Program-made: the position numbers and the translations under genes
Notes under the pieces: generated by a model
What the model was told of the DNA's origin: nothing
Databases searched by the model: none
The model's input: the letters and a program-made list of their open reading frames with translations, nothing else
Source of the DNA: Acinetobacter sp. ANC 3781
GTDB lineage: Bacteria > Pseudomonadota > Gammaproteobacteria > Pseudomonadales > Moraxellaceae
Direction of reading: 5' to 3'
Length of the DNA: 48,756 nt
Assembly: GCF_004331285.1 (NCBI RefSeq)
Contig: NZ_SJOH01000023.1
Coordinates: 1 to 48,756, forward strand
Shown: positions 29,993 through 38,699 of the stretch, in pieces
How positions within the stretch are numbered: the stretch's first letter is position 1
Layout of the letters: each line of letters starts with the position of its first letter

Positions 29993-30568
29993 TAGACCTC
30001 AACTGATTTGAGTAAGTTTTTCTTTAAAACTAATAGAAGTTATAGATTATACATACAGAGCTTCTATTCGGAAAACATGTATTGAAGTACTATGTTCTGT
30101 CAGCATTATGATAAATAAAATAGTATTTATTATGGATTTTTCATATATTTGTGTTTTTCTTATTTTCAATTTAAAACTGATCACCAAATGAATAGAGTGT
30201 TAAATTCTCAATCATCGATTCACTTTCATATTGAATAAAAATTTATTTTATATCAATTTTATAGAATAGATTATAGATTCAAATTGAATAGCATTACCTA
30301 GAAAGAAGTTTGGTAATAAACATCGAAAAATAGTGTAGGTTCAAAGTTTTTTGTCAGGTTTAATTAAAAAGTTTTATAGAGCTCGTAAATTTTTATTTCT
30401 AAATTATCCAAAAACACTGGAAAGCTATTTTTAATCTGAGCCTCCTAGAAGGCTCAGATTACCTAAAAAAATAAATGAAGGCGTTATTCGAACGTCTACA
30501 TTGTGAGTAAAACAATATTCATGCATTTTTATAGGATGCCAAACATTGTTTTTCCAACCATCCCCAAA
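29993..30568. other. 576-base gap without a supported gene
   Basis: AT-rich DNA upstream of the DUF2147 gene and downstream of the ETF-QO gene. It holds the DUF2147 promoter region and the inverted repeat at 30433-30460. I see no convincing coding frame, tRNA or repeat otherwise. Confidence 0.6.
30433..30460. repeat. 11-bp inverted repeat with reversed T/A flanks
   Basis: AATCTGAGCCT and AGGCTCAGATT pair exactly around CCTAGA. TTTTT lies before and AAAAAAA after on the plus strand, the reverse of a usual terminator, so the flanks could extend the stem instead. It lies about 110 bases beyond the ETF-QO stop. Confidence 0.6.
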
Positions 30569-32281
30569 TTACATATTCGGATAGTTTGGTCCACCACCGC
30601 CTTCCGGCGTTACCCAGGTGATGTTCTGAGAGGGATCCTTGATGTCACAGGTCTTGCAGTGTACACAGTTGGCTGCATTGATCTGAAAACGTTTCGAGCC
30701 GTCATTGTTTTCCATGATTTCATAAACCCCCGCCGGGCAATAGCGCTGAGCAGGCTCATCCCATTTCGGCAGGTTGACGTTGACTGGAATTGAAGCATCG
30801 GTTAGCTTCAAATGCGCCGGCTGGTTTTCTTCATGTACCGTGTTTGATACAAACACCGAAGACAGACGGTCAAAGGTCAGCTTGCCATCCGGTTTTGGAT
30901 AATTCGGCTTAAAGTTCGCCGCATCGACGGTTTTCAATGCACCGAAATCCTGTACCAGATCATGCAAGGTAAATGGCACTTTAAACACGTTCTGATCGAT
31001 AAAGTTAAATGCACCCCCCATCCATTGGCCAAACTTGTGCATCGCCGGGCCAAAGTTGCGCGAGTTATACAGCTCTTCTTTCAGCCAGCTGTTGTTAAAC
31101 TTGTCTGTATACGCAGTAAGTTCTTTGGCAAAGAAGTCTTCACCCTCGCTCACACGTGCAACAGCGAGATCACCGCCTTTTTCTACGCCAGCCGCAATCG
31201 CTTCAAACACCGCTTCACCACATAACATGCCGGATTTCATCGCGGTATGTGAACCCTTGATCTTGGCAAAGTTCAGGAAGCCTGCATCATCACCAATTAA
31301 AGAGCCGCCCGGGAAAGTAAACTTCGGTAGCGAGTTAAAGCCGCCTTTGGTTACGGCACGTGCGCCATAAGAAATCCGCTTGCCACCCTCTAGATACTGC
31401 TTGATTAAAGGATGGGTTTTCCAGCGCTGCATTTCCATGAATGGATACATGTGCGGGTTGGTGTAGGACAGATCCACGATCATGCCCAAAGTCACCTGAT
31501 TATTTTCAGCGTGGTATAACCACCAGCCGCCTGAAGAACCGGTTTCAGCAAGAGGCCAGCCTGCACCGTGCATCACCAGACCCGGTTTGTGTTTGGCCGG
31601 ATCAATTTCCCAAAGCTCTTTAATCCCGATCCCGTAGTGCTGTGGATCGGCATCTTTATCCAGGTTATATTTTGCAATCAGGCGTTTACCTAAATGACCC
31701 CGGCAGCCTTCAGCAAAAAGGGTGTATTTGGCATGCAGTTCATAACCCGGAGTAAAGTTATGCGTCGGTTCGCCATCTTTGCCAATGCCCATGTCACCAG
31801 TTTGAATGCCTTTTACCGTTCCATCCGCATGGTACAGAATTTCAGACGCAGCAAAGCCCGGGAAAATGGACACTTCCAGCTCTTCGGCTTTGGTGCCTAA
31901 CCAGCGCACCACGTTACCGAGCGAGATGACATAGTTGCCATCATTGTGCATGGTTTTTGGCACCATCCAGTGCGGTGCTTCCTGTGATTTTTCATCTGAC
32001 AGCAGGAAGAAAGTTTTGTCTTCTGTTACAGGCACATTAAGCGGTGCGCCTTGTTCTTTCCAGTCAGGGAACAACTCATTCATGGCGCGCGGTTCAAGTA
32101 CTGCACCCGACAGAATATGTGCACCGACTTCAGAGCCCTTTTCCACGACACAAACGGACAGATCGTTTAGATTGTTTTCAATTGCAAGTTGGCGAATTTT
32201 GATCGCTGCAGAAAGACCCGCAGGGCCTGCGCCTACGATAACGACGTCAAACCCCATCGATTCTCTGATAATATCTTCCAT
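30569..32281 (-). CDS. Electron transfer flavoprotein:ubiquinone oxidoreductase
   Basis: A 570-residue membrane-associated flavoprotein that moves electrons from reduced ETF to ubiquinone, and so serves every acyl-CoA dehydrogenase in the window. The FAD motif GAGPAGLSAA starts at residue 17. The C-terminal [4Fe-4S] domain has CPAGVYE and CVHCKTCDIKDP, with the typical end GGGGPNYPNM. AGGA lies nine bases before the ATG. It is a single-gene unit with a 15-base IclR-type site directly upstream (32296-32310), nearly identical to those of cassette A. ETF subunits are not in the window. Confidence 0.96.
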   Translation of the reverse strand: MEDIIRESMGFDVVIVGAGPAGLSAAIKIRQLAIENNLNDLSVCVVEKGSEVGAHILSGAVLEPRAMNELFPDWKEQGAPLNVPVTEDKTFFLLSDEKSQEAPHWMVPKTMHNDGNYVISLGNVVRWLGTKAEELEVSIFPGFAASEILYHADGTVKGIQTGDMGIGKDGEPTHNFTPGYELHAKYTLFAEGCRGHLGKRLIAKYNLDKDADPQHYGIGIKELWEIDPAKHKPGLVMHGAGWPLAETGSSGGWWLYHAENNQVTLGMIVDLSYTNPHMYPFMEMQRWKTHPLIKQYLEGGKRISYGARAVTKGGFNSLPKFTFPGGSLIGDDAGFLNFAKIKGSHTAMKSGMLCGEAVFEAIAAGVEKGGDLAVARVSEGEDFFAKELTAYTDKFNNSWLKEELYNSRNFGPAMHKFGQWMGGAFNFIDQNVFKVPFTLHDLVQDFGALKTVDAANFKPNYPKPDGKLTFDRLSSVFVSNTVHEENQPAHLKLTDASIPVNVNLPKWDEPAQRYCPAGVYEIMENNDGSKRFQINAANCVHCKTCDIKDPSQNITWVTPEGGGGPNYPNM

Positions 32282-32295
32282 TATATAAAATCCTA

Positions 32296-32310
32296 TTTCG
32301 CTTAGCGGTA
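32296..32310. promoter_or_regulatory. IclR-type operator at ETF-QO
   Basis: TTTCGCTTAGCGGTA, differing only in the centre from the sites at 34986 and 35138 (reverse strand). It ends 14 bases upstream of the ETF-QO ATG on the minus strand, so a bound repressor would block this gene. Confidence 0.7.
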
Positions 32311-32363
32311 TTTTAGCAAATAGTGGTTCATTTTAAAAGCTCATCCGGCTTTTAAATCTGTAT

Positions 32364-32388
32364 AAAAAAGCCTCATAAGAGGCTTTTT
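32364..32388 (-). terminator. Terminator after the MFS transporter gene
   Basis: AAAAAAGCCTC and GAGGCTTTTT pair around ATAA, 16 bases beyond the transporter stop on the minus strand. Confidence 0.88.
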
Positions 32389-32403
32389 CAGATATTTAAA
32401 GCA

Positions 32404-33642
32404 TTAAGATTTTTGAGGGTCGTATTGCTTTTCTTTGATGAACAGCGCAGGAATTACACCACAAATAAAGTATGCAGCACCCATCACCAGGAAGCCAAGG
32501 CCAATAGACCCACCACTTGCAAGGTAACCAATAATTGCTGGTGCAATTGCGGCACCTAAGCGACCCACATTGTAAGCACCGCCAATGGCTGTACCGCGTA
32601 CGGCTGTCGGGAAACTTTCAGTCATGTAAGTTGCATTTACACCGTATGGAATACCGTATAAGAAACCGAAGATAACCAATAGATAAAGAATATTTTCTGG
32701 CGAATTATAAAACACGATTAAAGGTAGGAAGATGGCTGTACCTACAGCACCGAATGCATAAGTGAAACGTCGCCCAACTTTGTCTGCCATATATCCAGCA
32801 AGGACTTTACCCAAGATCATTGCGGTATAGGTACCTACCATATAAGCCGTCATTTCTTTAAACTTCATACCCAATTCGCTTTCGAGGTATGTCGGCATCC
32901 AGTTGTTTACACCATAGTAACCAAATTGTAGGAAACCAGCTGTTAACGCCCAAAGAATGAACATGTTACGATTTTTCTTGTCTTGAAAAATCATTTTCCA
33001 AGTCGATTCGGCAGGTTTGTCTGTTAATTCAACCTTCTTGAAACGATTCTCTTGCCATGCAGCAGGTTCTGGTACCATAAAATGCATCAGAATCGCCAAA
33101 CCAACCGGGATTGCAGCCACATAAAACAACATGCGCCAGCCATGGTCTGGAATTAACCAGCCTGCAAGTAAAGTTGCGACAATATAACCGACCGTCCAGC
33201 CTGCTTGGAGTGTACCCAATACTGTTGTACGGTATTTTGTCGGAACATACTCGGCCATGAGGGTATTAGAGGCAATATATAAAGAGCCCAAACCTAATGA
33301 AGCGAAGAAACGCAAAGTACCAAATTCGACAAATGATTGCGTAAAACCAAGACCGCAAGTCAACACAGAAAATAATAAAATAGAAATAACAACAGTACGG
33401 ACGCGTCCGAATTTGTCACATGCCCATCCACCAAAAATACCGCCAATCGCCATACCTGCCAGGGTAAAGCTTCCAAGCATCCCAGCTTCGACCGATGTTA
33501 ATCCGAACTCAGCTTTAATACTGCTTAAGCTATAAGATAAAAGCATTAAGTCAGCGCCATCAACCAATAAGGCCAAGAACGCAAATACAAATGCAATTTT
33601 CCATGTATTTGGATTAATTTTGGATAAAGTATTAACAGCCAT
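32404..33642 (-). CDS. MFS transporter, aromatic/dicarboxylic acid:H+ symporter type
   Basis: A 412-residue, 12-helix inner-membrane carrier. Helix 1 has DGAD (D28-D31), the counterpart of the DGYD of BenK, and the loop after helix 2 has CDKFGRVR. A central cytoplasmic loop falls near residues 190-215. Size and motif recall the muconate carrier MucK and the dicarboxylate carrier DcaK of Acinetobacter. It follows the acyl-CoA dehydrogenase gene by 56 bases in one operon, so a dicarboxylate such as adipate is the likely substrate. Which of the two relatives it matches better needs alignment. Confidence 0.82.
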   Translation of the reverse strand: MAVNTLSKINPNTWKIAFVFAFLALLVDGADLMLLSYSLSSIKAEFGLTSVEAGMLGSFTLAGMAIGGIFGGWACDKFGRVRTVVISILLFSVLTCGLGFTQSFVEFGTLRFFASLGLGSLYIASNTLMAEYVPTKYRTTVLGTLQAGWTVGYIVATLLAGWLIPDHGWRMLFYVAAIPVGLAILMHFMVPEPAAWQENRFKKVELTDKPAESTWKMIFQDKKNRNMFILWALTAGFLQFGYYGVNNWMPTYLESELGMKFKEMTAYMVGTYTAMILGKVLAGYMADKVGRRFTYAFGAVGTAIFLPLIVFYNSPENILYLLVIFGFLYGIPYGVNATYMTESFPTAVRGTAIGGAYNVGRLGAAIAPAIIGYLASGGSIGLGFLVMGAAYFICGVIPALFIKEKQYDPQKS

Positions 33643-33698
33643 AATCCATTACCTTATAAAAAAGGCTGAGTCGCAAGGAGAGTGACCCAGCCAAACTG

Positions 33699-34853
33699 TT
33701 AACGCGTAGCTTCTTTAATCATGTTACGCGCAATAATTACTTGTTGAATTTGAGTGGTACCTTCGTACAAACGGAATAAACGGACATCACGGTAGAAACG
33801 TTCAATCGCATATTCGCTGATGTAACCTGCGCCACCATGGATCTGCACACCACGATCTGCCACACGGCCACACATTTCTGTAGCAAACATTTTTGCGCAT
33901 GACGCTTCAGTGCTGACATTTTTGCCTGCATCACGTAGACGCGCCGCATCAAGCACCATGCATTTAGCTGCATAAATTTCAGCTTTTGAATCGGCCAACA
34001 TGCCCTGAATCAACTGGAAATTAGCAATTGCTTGACCAAATTGCTTACGTTCAACCGCATATTGAAGCGAATCATCTAGCATGCGTGTTGCTGCGCCAAC
34101 GCTCAGTGCTGCGATATGAATACGGCCTTTATCAAGCACTTTCATTGCAGTTTTAAAACCAACGCCTTCCACACCACCAATTAAAGCAGATGCTGGAATA
34201 CGGCAGTTTTCAAAAATCACGTCACAGGTATGTGCGCCTTTTTGGCCCATTTTCTTGTCACGTTTACCAAGAGAAATACCAGGCGTTTTGCTGTCGACAA
34301 TAAATGCAGAAATAGCAGCTGAACCCTTCAACTCAAGATTGGTACGTGCCATTACCGTGAAAGCACCTGCATGTGGGGCATTAGTAATAAAGCGTTTGGT
34401 ACCATTCAAGATGTATTCATTGCCATCTTTTACTGCAGTTGTTTTTAAAGATGCAGCATCAGAACCAGAATCCGGTTCGGTTAAGCAGAATGAACCAATA
34501 ATTTCACCACTGGCTAAGCGAGGCAGGAAATATTGTTTTTGTTCTTCTGTACCATCAATGATCAGACCTGAAGCACCGATACCATTGTTGGTACCAATAA
34601 GCGAACGGAAAGCAGGAGAGGTACGGCCTAATTCAAAGGCAATATAAACCTCTTCTTCCATAGTTAGGCCAAGGCCTTCATATTCTTCAGGAATTGTTAA
34701 ACCAAACAATCCTAACTCTTTCATTTGCTGAACGATTTCTGTAGGGATTTCGTCTGTTTCAGCAACGAGTTCTTCATTTGGGATTAATACACCTTCAACA
34801 AATTGACGAATCATATCGACTAATTGGTCTAAGGTTTCCTGATCGCGAATCAT
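33699..34853 (-). CDS. Acyl-CoA dehydrogenase, probable dicarboxylyl-CoA specificity
   Basis: A 384-residue FAD enzyme, likely introducing the 2,3-double bond in adipyl-CoA or similar. The family motifs are CLTEPDSGSD, FITNAPHAGAFTVMA and the catalytic glutamate in RLYEGTTQIQQ near the C-terminus. The segment AFRSLIGTNN places R83-S84 where glutaryl-CoA dehydrogenase has its Arg-Ser pair for the far carboxylate, whereas medium- and short-chain enzymes lack this arginine. It is divergent from a hydratase gene with an operator on each side, and is co-transcribed with the MFS gene. It probably corresponds to DcaA of ADP1, but this is not proved. Confidence 0.88.
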   Translation of the reverse strand: MIRDQETLDQLVDMIRQFVEGVLIPNEELVAETDEIPTEIVQQMKELGLFGLTIPEEYEGLGLTMEEEVYIAFELGRTSPAFRSLIGTNNGIGASGLIIDGTEEQKQYFLPRLASGEIIGSFCLTEPDSGSDAASLKTTAVKDGNEYILNGTKRFITNAPHAGAFTVMARTNLELKGSAAISAFIVDSKTPGISLGKRDKKMGQKGAHTCDVIFENCRIPASALIGGVEGVGFKTAMKVLDKGRIHIAALSVGAATRMLDDSLQYAVERKQFGQAIANFQLIQGMLADSKAEIYAAKCMVLDAARLRDAGKNVSTEASCAKMFATEMCGRVADRGVQIHGGAGYISEYAIERFYRDVRLFRLYEGTTQIQQVIIARNMIKEATR

Positions 34854-34985
34854 GTCCTAACTCCGTTTTTAGGATTAACAGCTTGTTTTTTTAATTAATA
34901 AAATCGAACAAGATGTAGTCACTAAGCTAAATTTATCCGGATACTAATCAAAAAATATCGTATGCACAATATATACGAAAGTATA

Positions 34986-35000
34986 TTTCGCATAGCGGTA
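34986..35000. promoter_or_regulatory. IclR-type operator on the dehydrogenase side
   Basis: TTTCGCATAGCGGTA, 133 bases upstream of the acyl-CoA dehydrogenase start in the divergent gap. It matches the ETF-QO site in 14 of 15 positions. The remaining 34854-35162 DNA is AT-rich promoter sequence. Confidence 0.72.
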
Positions 35001-35137
35001 TTTATTATTTATTAATATTTAAGATTTAAATATTTGTTTTTTATAAAAAATATGCATTTATCATTATTATTAATTATTTTTCATATGAAAAAATTTAATT
35101 TAAAATTGGGTTAAAGTTATGTATATTGTAGTTAATA

Positions 35138-35152
35138 TACCGCTGTGCGAAA
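35138..35152. promoter_or_regulatory. IclR-type operator on the hydratase side
   Basis: TACCGCTGTGCGAAA, whose complement TTTCGCACAGCGGTA matches the site at 34986 in 14 of 15 positions and in opposite orientation. It ends ten bases before the hydratase ATG. Confidence 0.72.
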
Positions 35153-35162
35153 TTTAAAGATT

Positions 35163-35942
35163 ATGGAAAGCACCCAAATATTAAAACTTACCCTTCCAGA
35201 AGATGGCGTAGCGCTTGTAGAAATACATCGACCTGAAGCAAGGAATGCACTGAATCTGGAACTACGTCAGGCACTTTCAGAAACTTTTCAAATACTGAAC
35301 CACAATCCTGCAGTACGCGTTATTGTGATTACTGGCGGTGAAAAGGTCTTCGCGGCCGGCGCTGACATTAAAGACTTCACCACTGCAACCACAGCGCAAA
35401 TGTATTTACGCCATACCGAACAGTACTGGCAAAGCTTGGTTGATTGCACCAAACCGATTATTGCGGCGGTGAATGGCTATGCCTTGGGGGGCGGCTGTGA
35501 ATTGGCGATGCATGCCGATATCATCATTGCCGGCCAGTCGGCCAAATTCGGTCAGCCTGAAGTGAAACTCGGCCTGATGCCGGGCGCGGGCGGTACGCAA
35601 CGTCTGCTGCGTGCCATTGGTAAATTTAAAACCATGCTGCTGGTGTTGTCGGGTAAATTTATAAGTGCTGAAGAAGCTAGTCAAATGGGCTTGGTATCTG
35701 AAGTGGTGGAAGATGAAAACACGATTTCTCATGCACTTGAGATTGCAAAAACCATCGCAGGTTTCTCTCCAATTGCAGTTCAGCAAATTAAAGAAGTGAC
35801 CAATTTGGGTCAGGACTTGTCTTTGCAAGGCGCGCTGACTTTAGAACGTAAAGCCTTCCAGATTCTATTTGACACCAAAGATCAAAAAGAAGGCGTGAAT
35901 GCATTTTTTGAAAAACGTCCTGCACAGTACACGGGAGAATAA
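35163..35942 (+). CDS. Enoyl-CoA hydratase, cassette A
   Basis: A 259-residue crotonase-fold hydratase acting on 2,3-dehydroadipyl-CoA or a similar unsaturated dicarboxylyl-CoA. The oxyanion hole FAAGADIKD lies at 63-71, and both catalytic glutamates are present: E113 in GCELAM and E133 in FGQPE. An upstream in-frame GTG at 35145 is rejected because it lies inside the operator. The ATG at 35163 has only a weak ribosome site. The next gene starts 3 bases after its stop. It is paralogous to the hydratase at 47550-48323. It likely corresponds to DcaE or PaaF. Confidence 0.9.
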   Translation: MESTQILKLTLPEDGVALVEIHRPEARNALNLELRQALSETFQILNHNPAVRVIVITGGEKVFAAGADIKDFTTATTAQMYLRHTEQYWQSLVDCTKPIIAAVNGYALGGGCELAMHADIIIAGQSAKFGQPEVKLGLMPGAGGTQRLLRAIGKFKTMLLVLSGKFISAEEASQMGLVSEVVEDENTISHALEIAKTIAGFSPIAVQQIKEVTNLGQDLSLQGALTLERKAFQILFDTKDQKEGVNAFFEKRPAQYTGE

Positions 35943-35945
35943 GAC

Positions 35946-37463
35946 ATGACCATTCAATCTATGGCGTTGATCGGTACTGGTGTAATGGGTATGGGCATTG
36001 CGCAAATAGCTGCACAAGCCGGCGTGGAAGTTCGTTTATTTGATGCCAAAGCCGGTGCTGCCGAGGCGGGTTTAGCCAAACTCCAAGGCACATTGGAAAA
36101 ACTTCAGGCCAAAGGCAAATTCACTGAACAAGTGCTGAATGAAACCTTGGCACGTTTTAAAATTTTAGACAGCATTGAACAAATTGCAGGTGTGGACATG
36201 GTGGTTGAAGCCATCATTGAAAACATTGAGATCAAGCAAAGCTTGTTTAAACAGATTGAAGCCATTGTTGCGCCTAGCACGATTTTAGCCACCAATACAT
36301 CTTCACTGTCTGTAACCGCGATTGCATCAAATCTTGAGCATCAAGGGCGTATGGCGGGTTTCCACTTTTTTAATCCTGTGCCTTTGATGAAAATTGTCGA
36401 AGTGATTGCCGGCTTGGCCACCGATGAACAGGTGATTGCCGAATTGCTTGAACTGGCACAGCGTATGGGCCATTTCGGTGTACGCACCAAAGACACACCG
36501 GGATTCATCGTCAACCATGCCGGTCGTGCATACGGTACAGAAGCACTAAAAGCACTCGGTGAAGGGGTTGCATCAGTTTCAGACATCGACCGTATTTTAC
36601 GTGACGGTATGGGTTTCCGTATGGGGCCGCTTGAGTTATTTGACTTAACTGCGCTTGATGTATCGCATCCGGTAATGGAATCGATCTTTAACCAGTACTA
36701 TCAAGAAGACCGTTATCGTCCCCACCCTTTAACCCGTCAAATGTTGGCCGGTAAAAAAGTCGGTCGTAAAGTCGGTGAAGGTTTCTATAAATATATTGAT
36801 GGCAAGAAAACCAACGAAGCACCGTTACAAGTTGTTCCGGCAGTCAACCACTTTAATGCGGTGTGGATTGCGGCAGATCGTGAACAAGATGTCAGCGTTT
36901 TACGTGATTACATCCGCGCGCAAGGCTTGGTGTTGGACAGTGCAGAACAACCTGCGGCAGACAGCCTCATTATACTTGCTACTTATGGTGAAGACAGCAC
37001 TACGGCTGCTTTACGTTTGGGCGTAGATGCAGTGCGTGTGGTGTCGATTGATCTGCTGACTGATTTTGACAAGCACCGCACGCTCATGCCATCCATTGTG
37101 ACTGCGAAAAATTACATCGATCAGGCGCATGCGATATTTGCTAAAGATGGACAGAGCGTGACCGTGATTGCAGAAAGTGTCGGCTTCGTTGCACAGCGTG
37201 TCTTGGCAATGGTAGTGAACCTGGCGTGTGATATTGCACAGCAGCAAATTGCCACGGCTTCTGATATCGATAAAGCAGTGAAACTGGGTCTGGGTTATCC
37301 CCATGGTCCAATTTCATGGGGCGATGTATTGGGTAGCGATCGCATCCTTCTGATTCTAGAGCGAATCTATGCCAATACTGGTGATCAGCGCTACCGTCCA
37401 AGCCCATGGCTGAAACGTCGTGCACAATTGAATTCATCTTTACTTCATAGCGCAGCTGTTTAA
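35946..37463 (+). CDS. 3-Hydroxyacyl-CoA dehydrogenase (PaaH/DcaH type), cassette A
   Basis: A 505-residue NAD-dependent enzyme that oxidises 3-hydroxyadipyl-CoA-type intermediates. The Rossmann loop is GTGVMGMGIAQIAAQAG (about 10-26), and the catalytic histidine lies in HFFNPVPLMKIVEVI. Two C-terminal 3HCDH domains follow; the first carries DTPGFIVNHAGRAYG and the second ESVGFVAQRVLAMVVNLACD, with YPHGPISWGD. This two-domain length is typical of PaaH/PaaC in phenylacetate and dicarboxylate pathways, not of the FadB fusion. It sits between hydratase and thiolase in a tight operon. Confidence 0.92.
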   Translation: MTIQSMALIGTGVMGMGIAQIAAQAGVEVRLFDAKAGAAEAGLAKLQGTLEKLQAKGKFTEQVLNETLARFKILDSIEQIAGVDMVVEAIIENIEIKQSLFKQIEAIVAPSTILATNTSSLSVTAIASNLEHQGRMAGFHFFNPVPLMKIVEVIAGLATDEQVIAELLELAQRMGHFGVRTKDTPGFIVNHAGRAYGTEALKALGEGVASVSDIDRILRDGMGFRMGPLELFDLTALDVSHPVMESIFNQYYQEDRYRPHPLTRQMLAGKKVGRKVGEGFYKYIDGKKTNEAPLQVVPAVNHFNAVWIAADREQDVSVLRDYIRAQGLVLDSAEQPAADSLIILATYGEDSTTAALRLGVDAVRVVSIDLLTDFDKHRTLMPSIVTAKNYIDQAHAIFAKDGQSVTVIAESVGFVAQRVLAMVVNLACDIAQQQIATASDIDKAVKLGLGYPHGPISWGDVLGSDRILLILERIYANTGDQRYRPSPWLKRRAQLNSSLLHSAAV

Positions 37464-37484
37464 GCGAGTCAAAAGGAATCTCCT

Positions 37485-38687
37485 ATGTTAAATGCCTATA
37501 TTTATGATGGCGTACGTACTGCATTTGGTCGTCATGCCGGTCAGCTTGCCACGATTCGTCCGGACAATCTGGCTGCACATGTGATTAAGGCTTTGCTTGA
37601 AAAGCATAATTTACCCAACAATATTTATGATGATGTGATTTTGGGCAACACCAATCAGGCTGGTGAAGACAGCCGTAACATCGCGCGTCATGCTGCATTG
37701 CTTGCAGGTTTGGATGTCAAAACCCCGGCGCAAACCGTAAACCGTCTCTGTGCATCAGGTTTGGCATCTGTAATTGATGCAGCACGTGCCATTAGTTGTG
37801 GCGAAGGCGACATTTTTATCACCGGTGGTGTTGAATCCATGTCACGCGCACCTTTTGTCTTTGCCAAGTCCGAAAAAGCCTTTGGTCGTGATTTTAAAGT
37901 CTTTGATTCAGCAATCGGTGCGCGTTTCCCGAACCCTGCGATTGAAAAGCAGTTTGGTGATGACACCATGCCAAAAACTGGTGACAACGTGGCGGTTGAA
38001 TACGGCATCACGCGTGAAGATGCGGATACATTCGCGGCAGCATCGCAAACCAAATATGAAGCAGCCAAACAGGCCGGTTTCTTTGATGGTGAAATTGTCG
38101 GCATCGAAGTGCCACAAGGCCGCGAATTAGCGCCTAAATTAGTCGCAATTGATGAGCATCCACGCCCATCGTCTAATATGGAAGCTTTGCAAAAACTGAA
38201 ACCATTGTTTGAGGGCGGCGTAGTTACTGCCGGGAATGCTTCAGGCGTGAACGATGGTGCAGCAGTATTGTTGATTGGTTCACAGCAGGCTGAGCAAACC
38301 TTGGGCTTTAAGCCGATTGCCAAGATTTTGGCATCGGGTGCAGCCGGGATTGAACCACGTATTATGGGTGCAGGTCCGGTTGATGCCATCAAGCTGGCCC
38401 TTAAACGTGCTAACCTGACTTTGGCTGATATGGACATCATCGAGATCAATGAAGCTTTTGCCTCTCAAGTGTTGGCATGTCTTCAAGGTTTAGACGTTGC
38501 TTTGGACGATCCACGTGTCAATCCAAATGGTGGGGCGATTGCAGTCGGTCATCCATTGGGGGCATCGGGCGCTCGCCTGGCTTTATCAACGGCACGTGAA
38601 CTACAACGCAGCGGCAAAAAATATGCTGTGATCAGTCTATGTATTGGTGTGGGACAAGGTCTCGCAATGGTTATTGAACGTGTATAA
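37485..38687 (+). CDS. 3-Oxoadipyl-CoA-type thiolase, cassette A
   Basis: A 400-residue thiolase splitting 3-oxoadipyl-CoA to succinyl-CoA and acetyl-CoA, or the next longer homologue. The nucleophile is C89 in VNRLCASGL, the GHPLGASGAR histidine lies near residue 357, and the second cysteine is in SLCIGVGQG. The NTNQAGEDSRNIARHAALLAGL segment is like that of PcaF/PaaJ/DcaF rather than FadA or acetoacetyl-CoA thiolases. It lies 21 bases after the dehydrogenase and 12 bases before the CoA-transferase. It is closely similar along its whole length to the thiolase at 44772-45977. Confidence 0.92.
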   Translation: MLNAYIYDGVRTAFGRHAGQLATIRPDNLAAHVIKALLEKHNLPNNIYDDVILGNTNQAGEDSRNIARHAALLAGLDVKTPAQTVNRLCASGLASVIDAARAISCGEGDIFITGGVESMSRAPFVFAKSEKAFGRDFKVFDSAIGARFPNPAIEKQFGDDTMPKTGDNVAVEYGITREDADTFAAASQTKYEAAKQAGFFDGEIVGIEVPQGRELAPKLVAIDEHPRPSSNMEALQKLKPLFEGGVVTAGNASGVNDGAAVLLIGSQQAEQTLGFKPIAKILASGAAGIEPRIMGAGPVDAIKLALKRANLTLADMDIIEINEAFASQVLACLQGLDVALDDPRVNPNGGAIAVGHPLGASGARLALSTARELQRSGKKYAVISLCIGVGQGLAMVIERV

Positions 38688-38699
38688 AGGGAAAGACAC

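Noticed and set aside
32404..33642. Firm naming as MucK
   Set aside because: MucK and DcaK relatives share the DGAD motif and size; context favours dicarboxylates but sequence reading alone cannot separate them.
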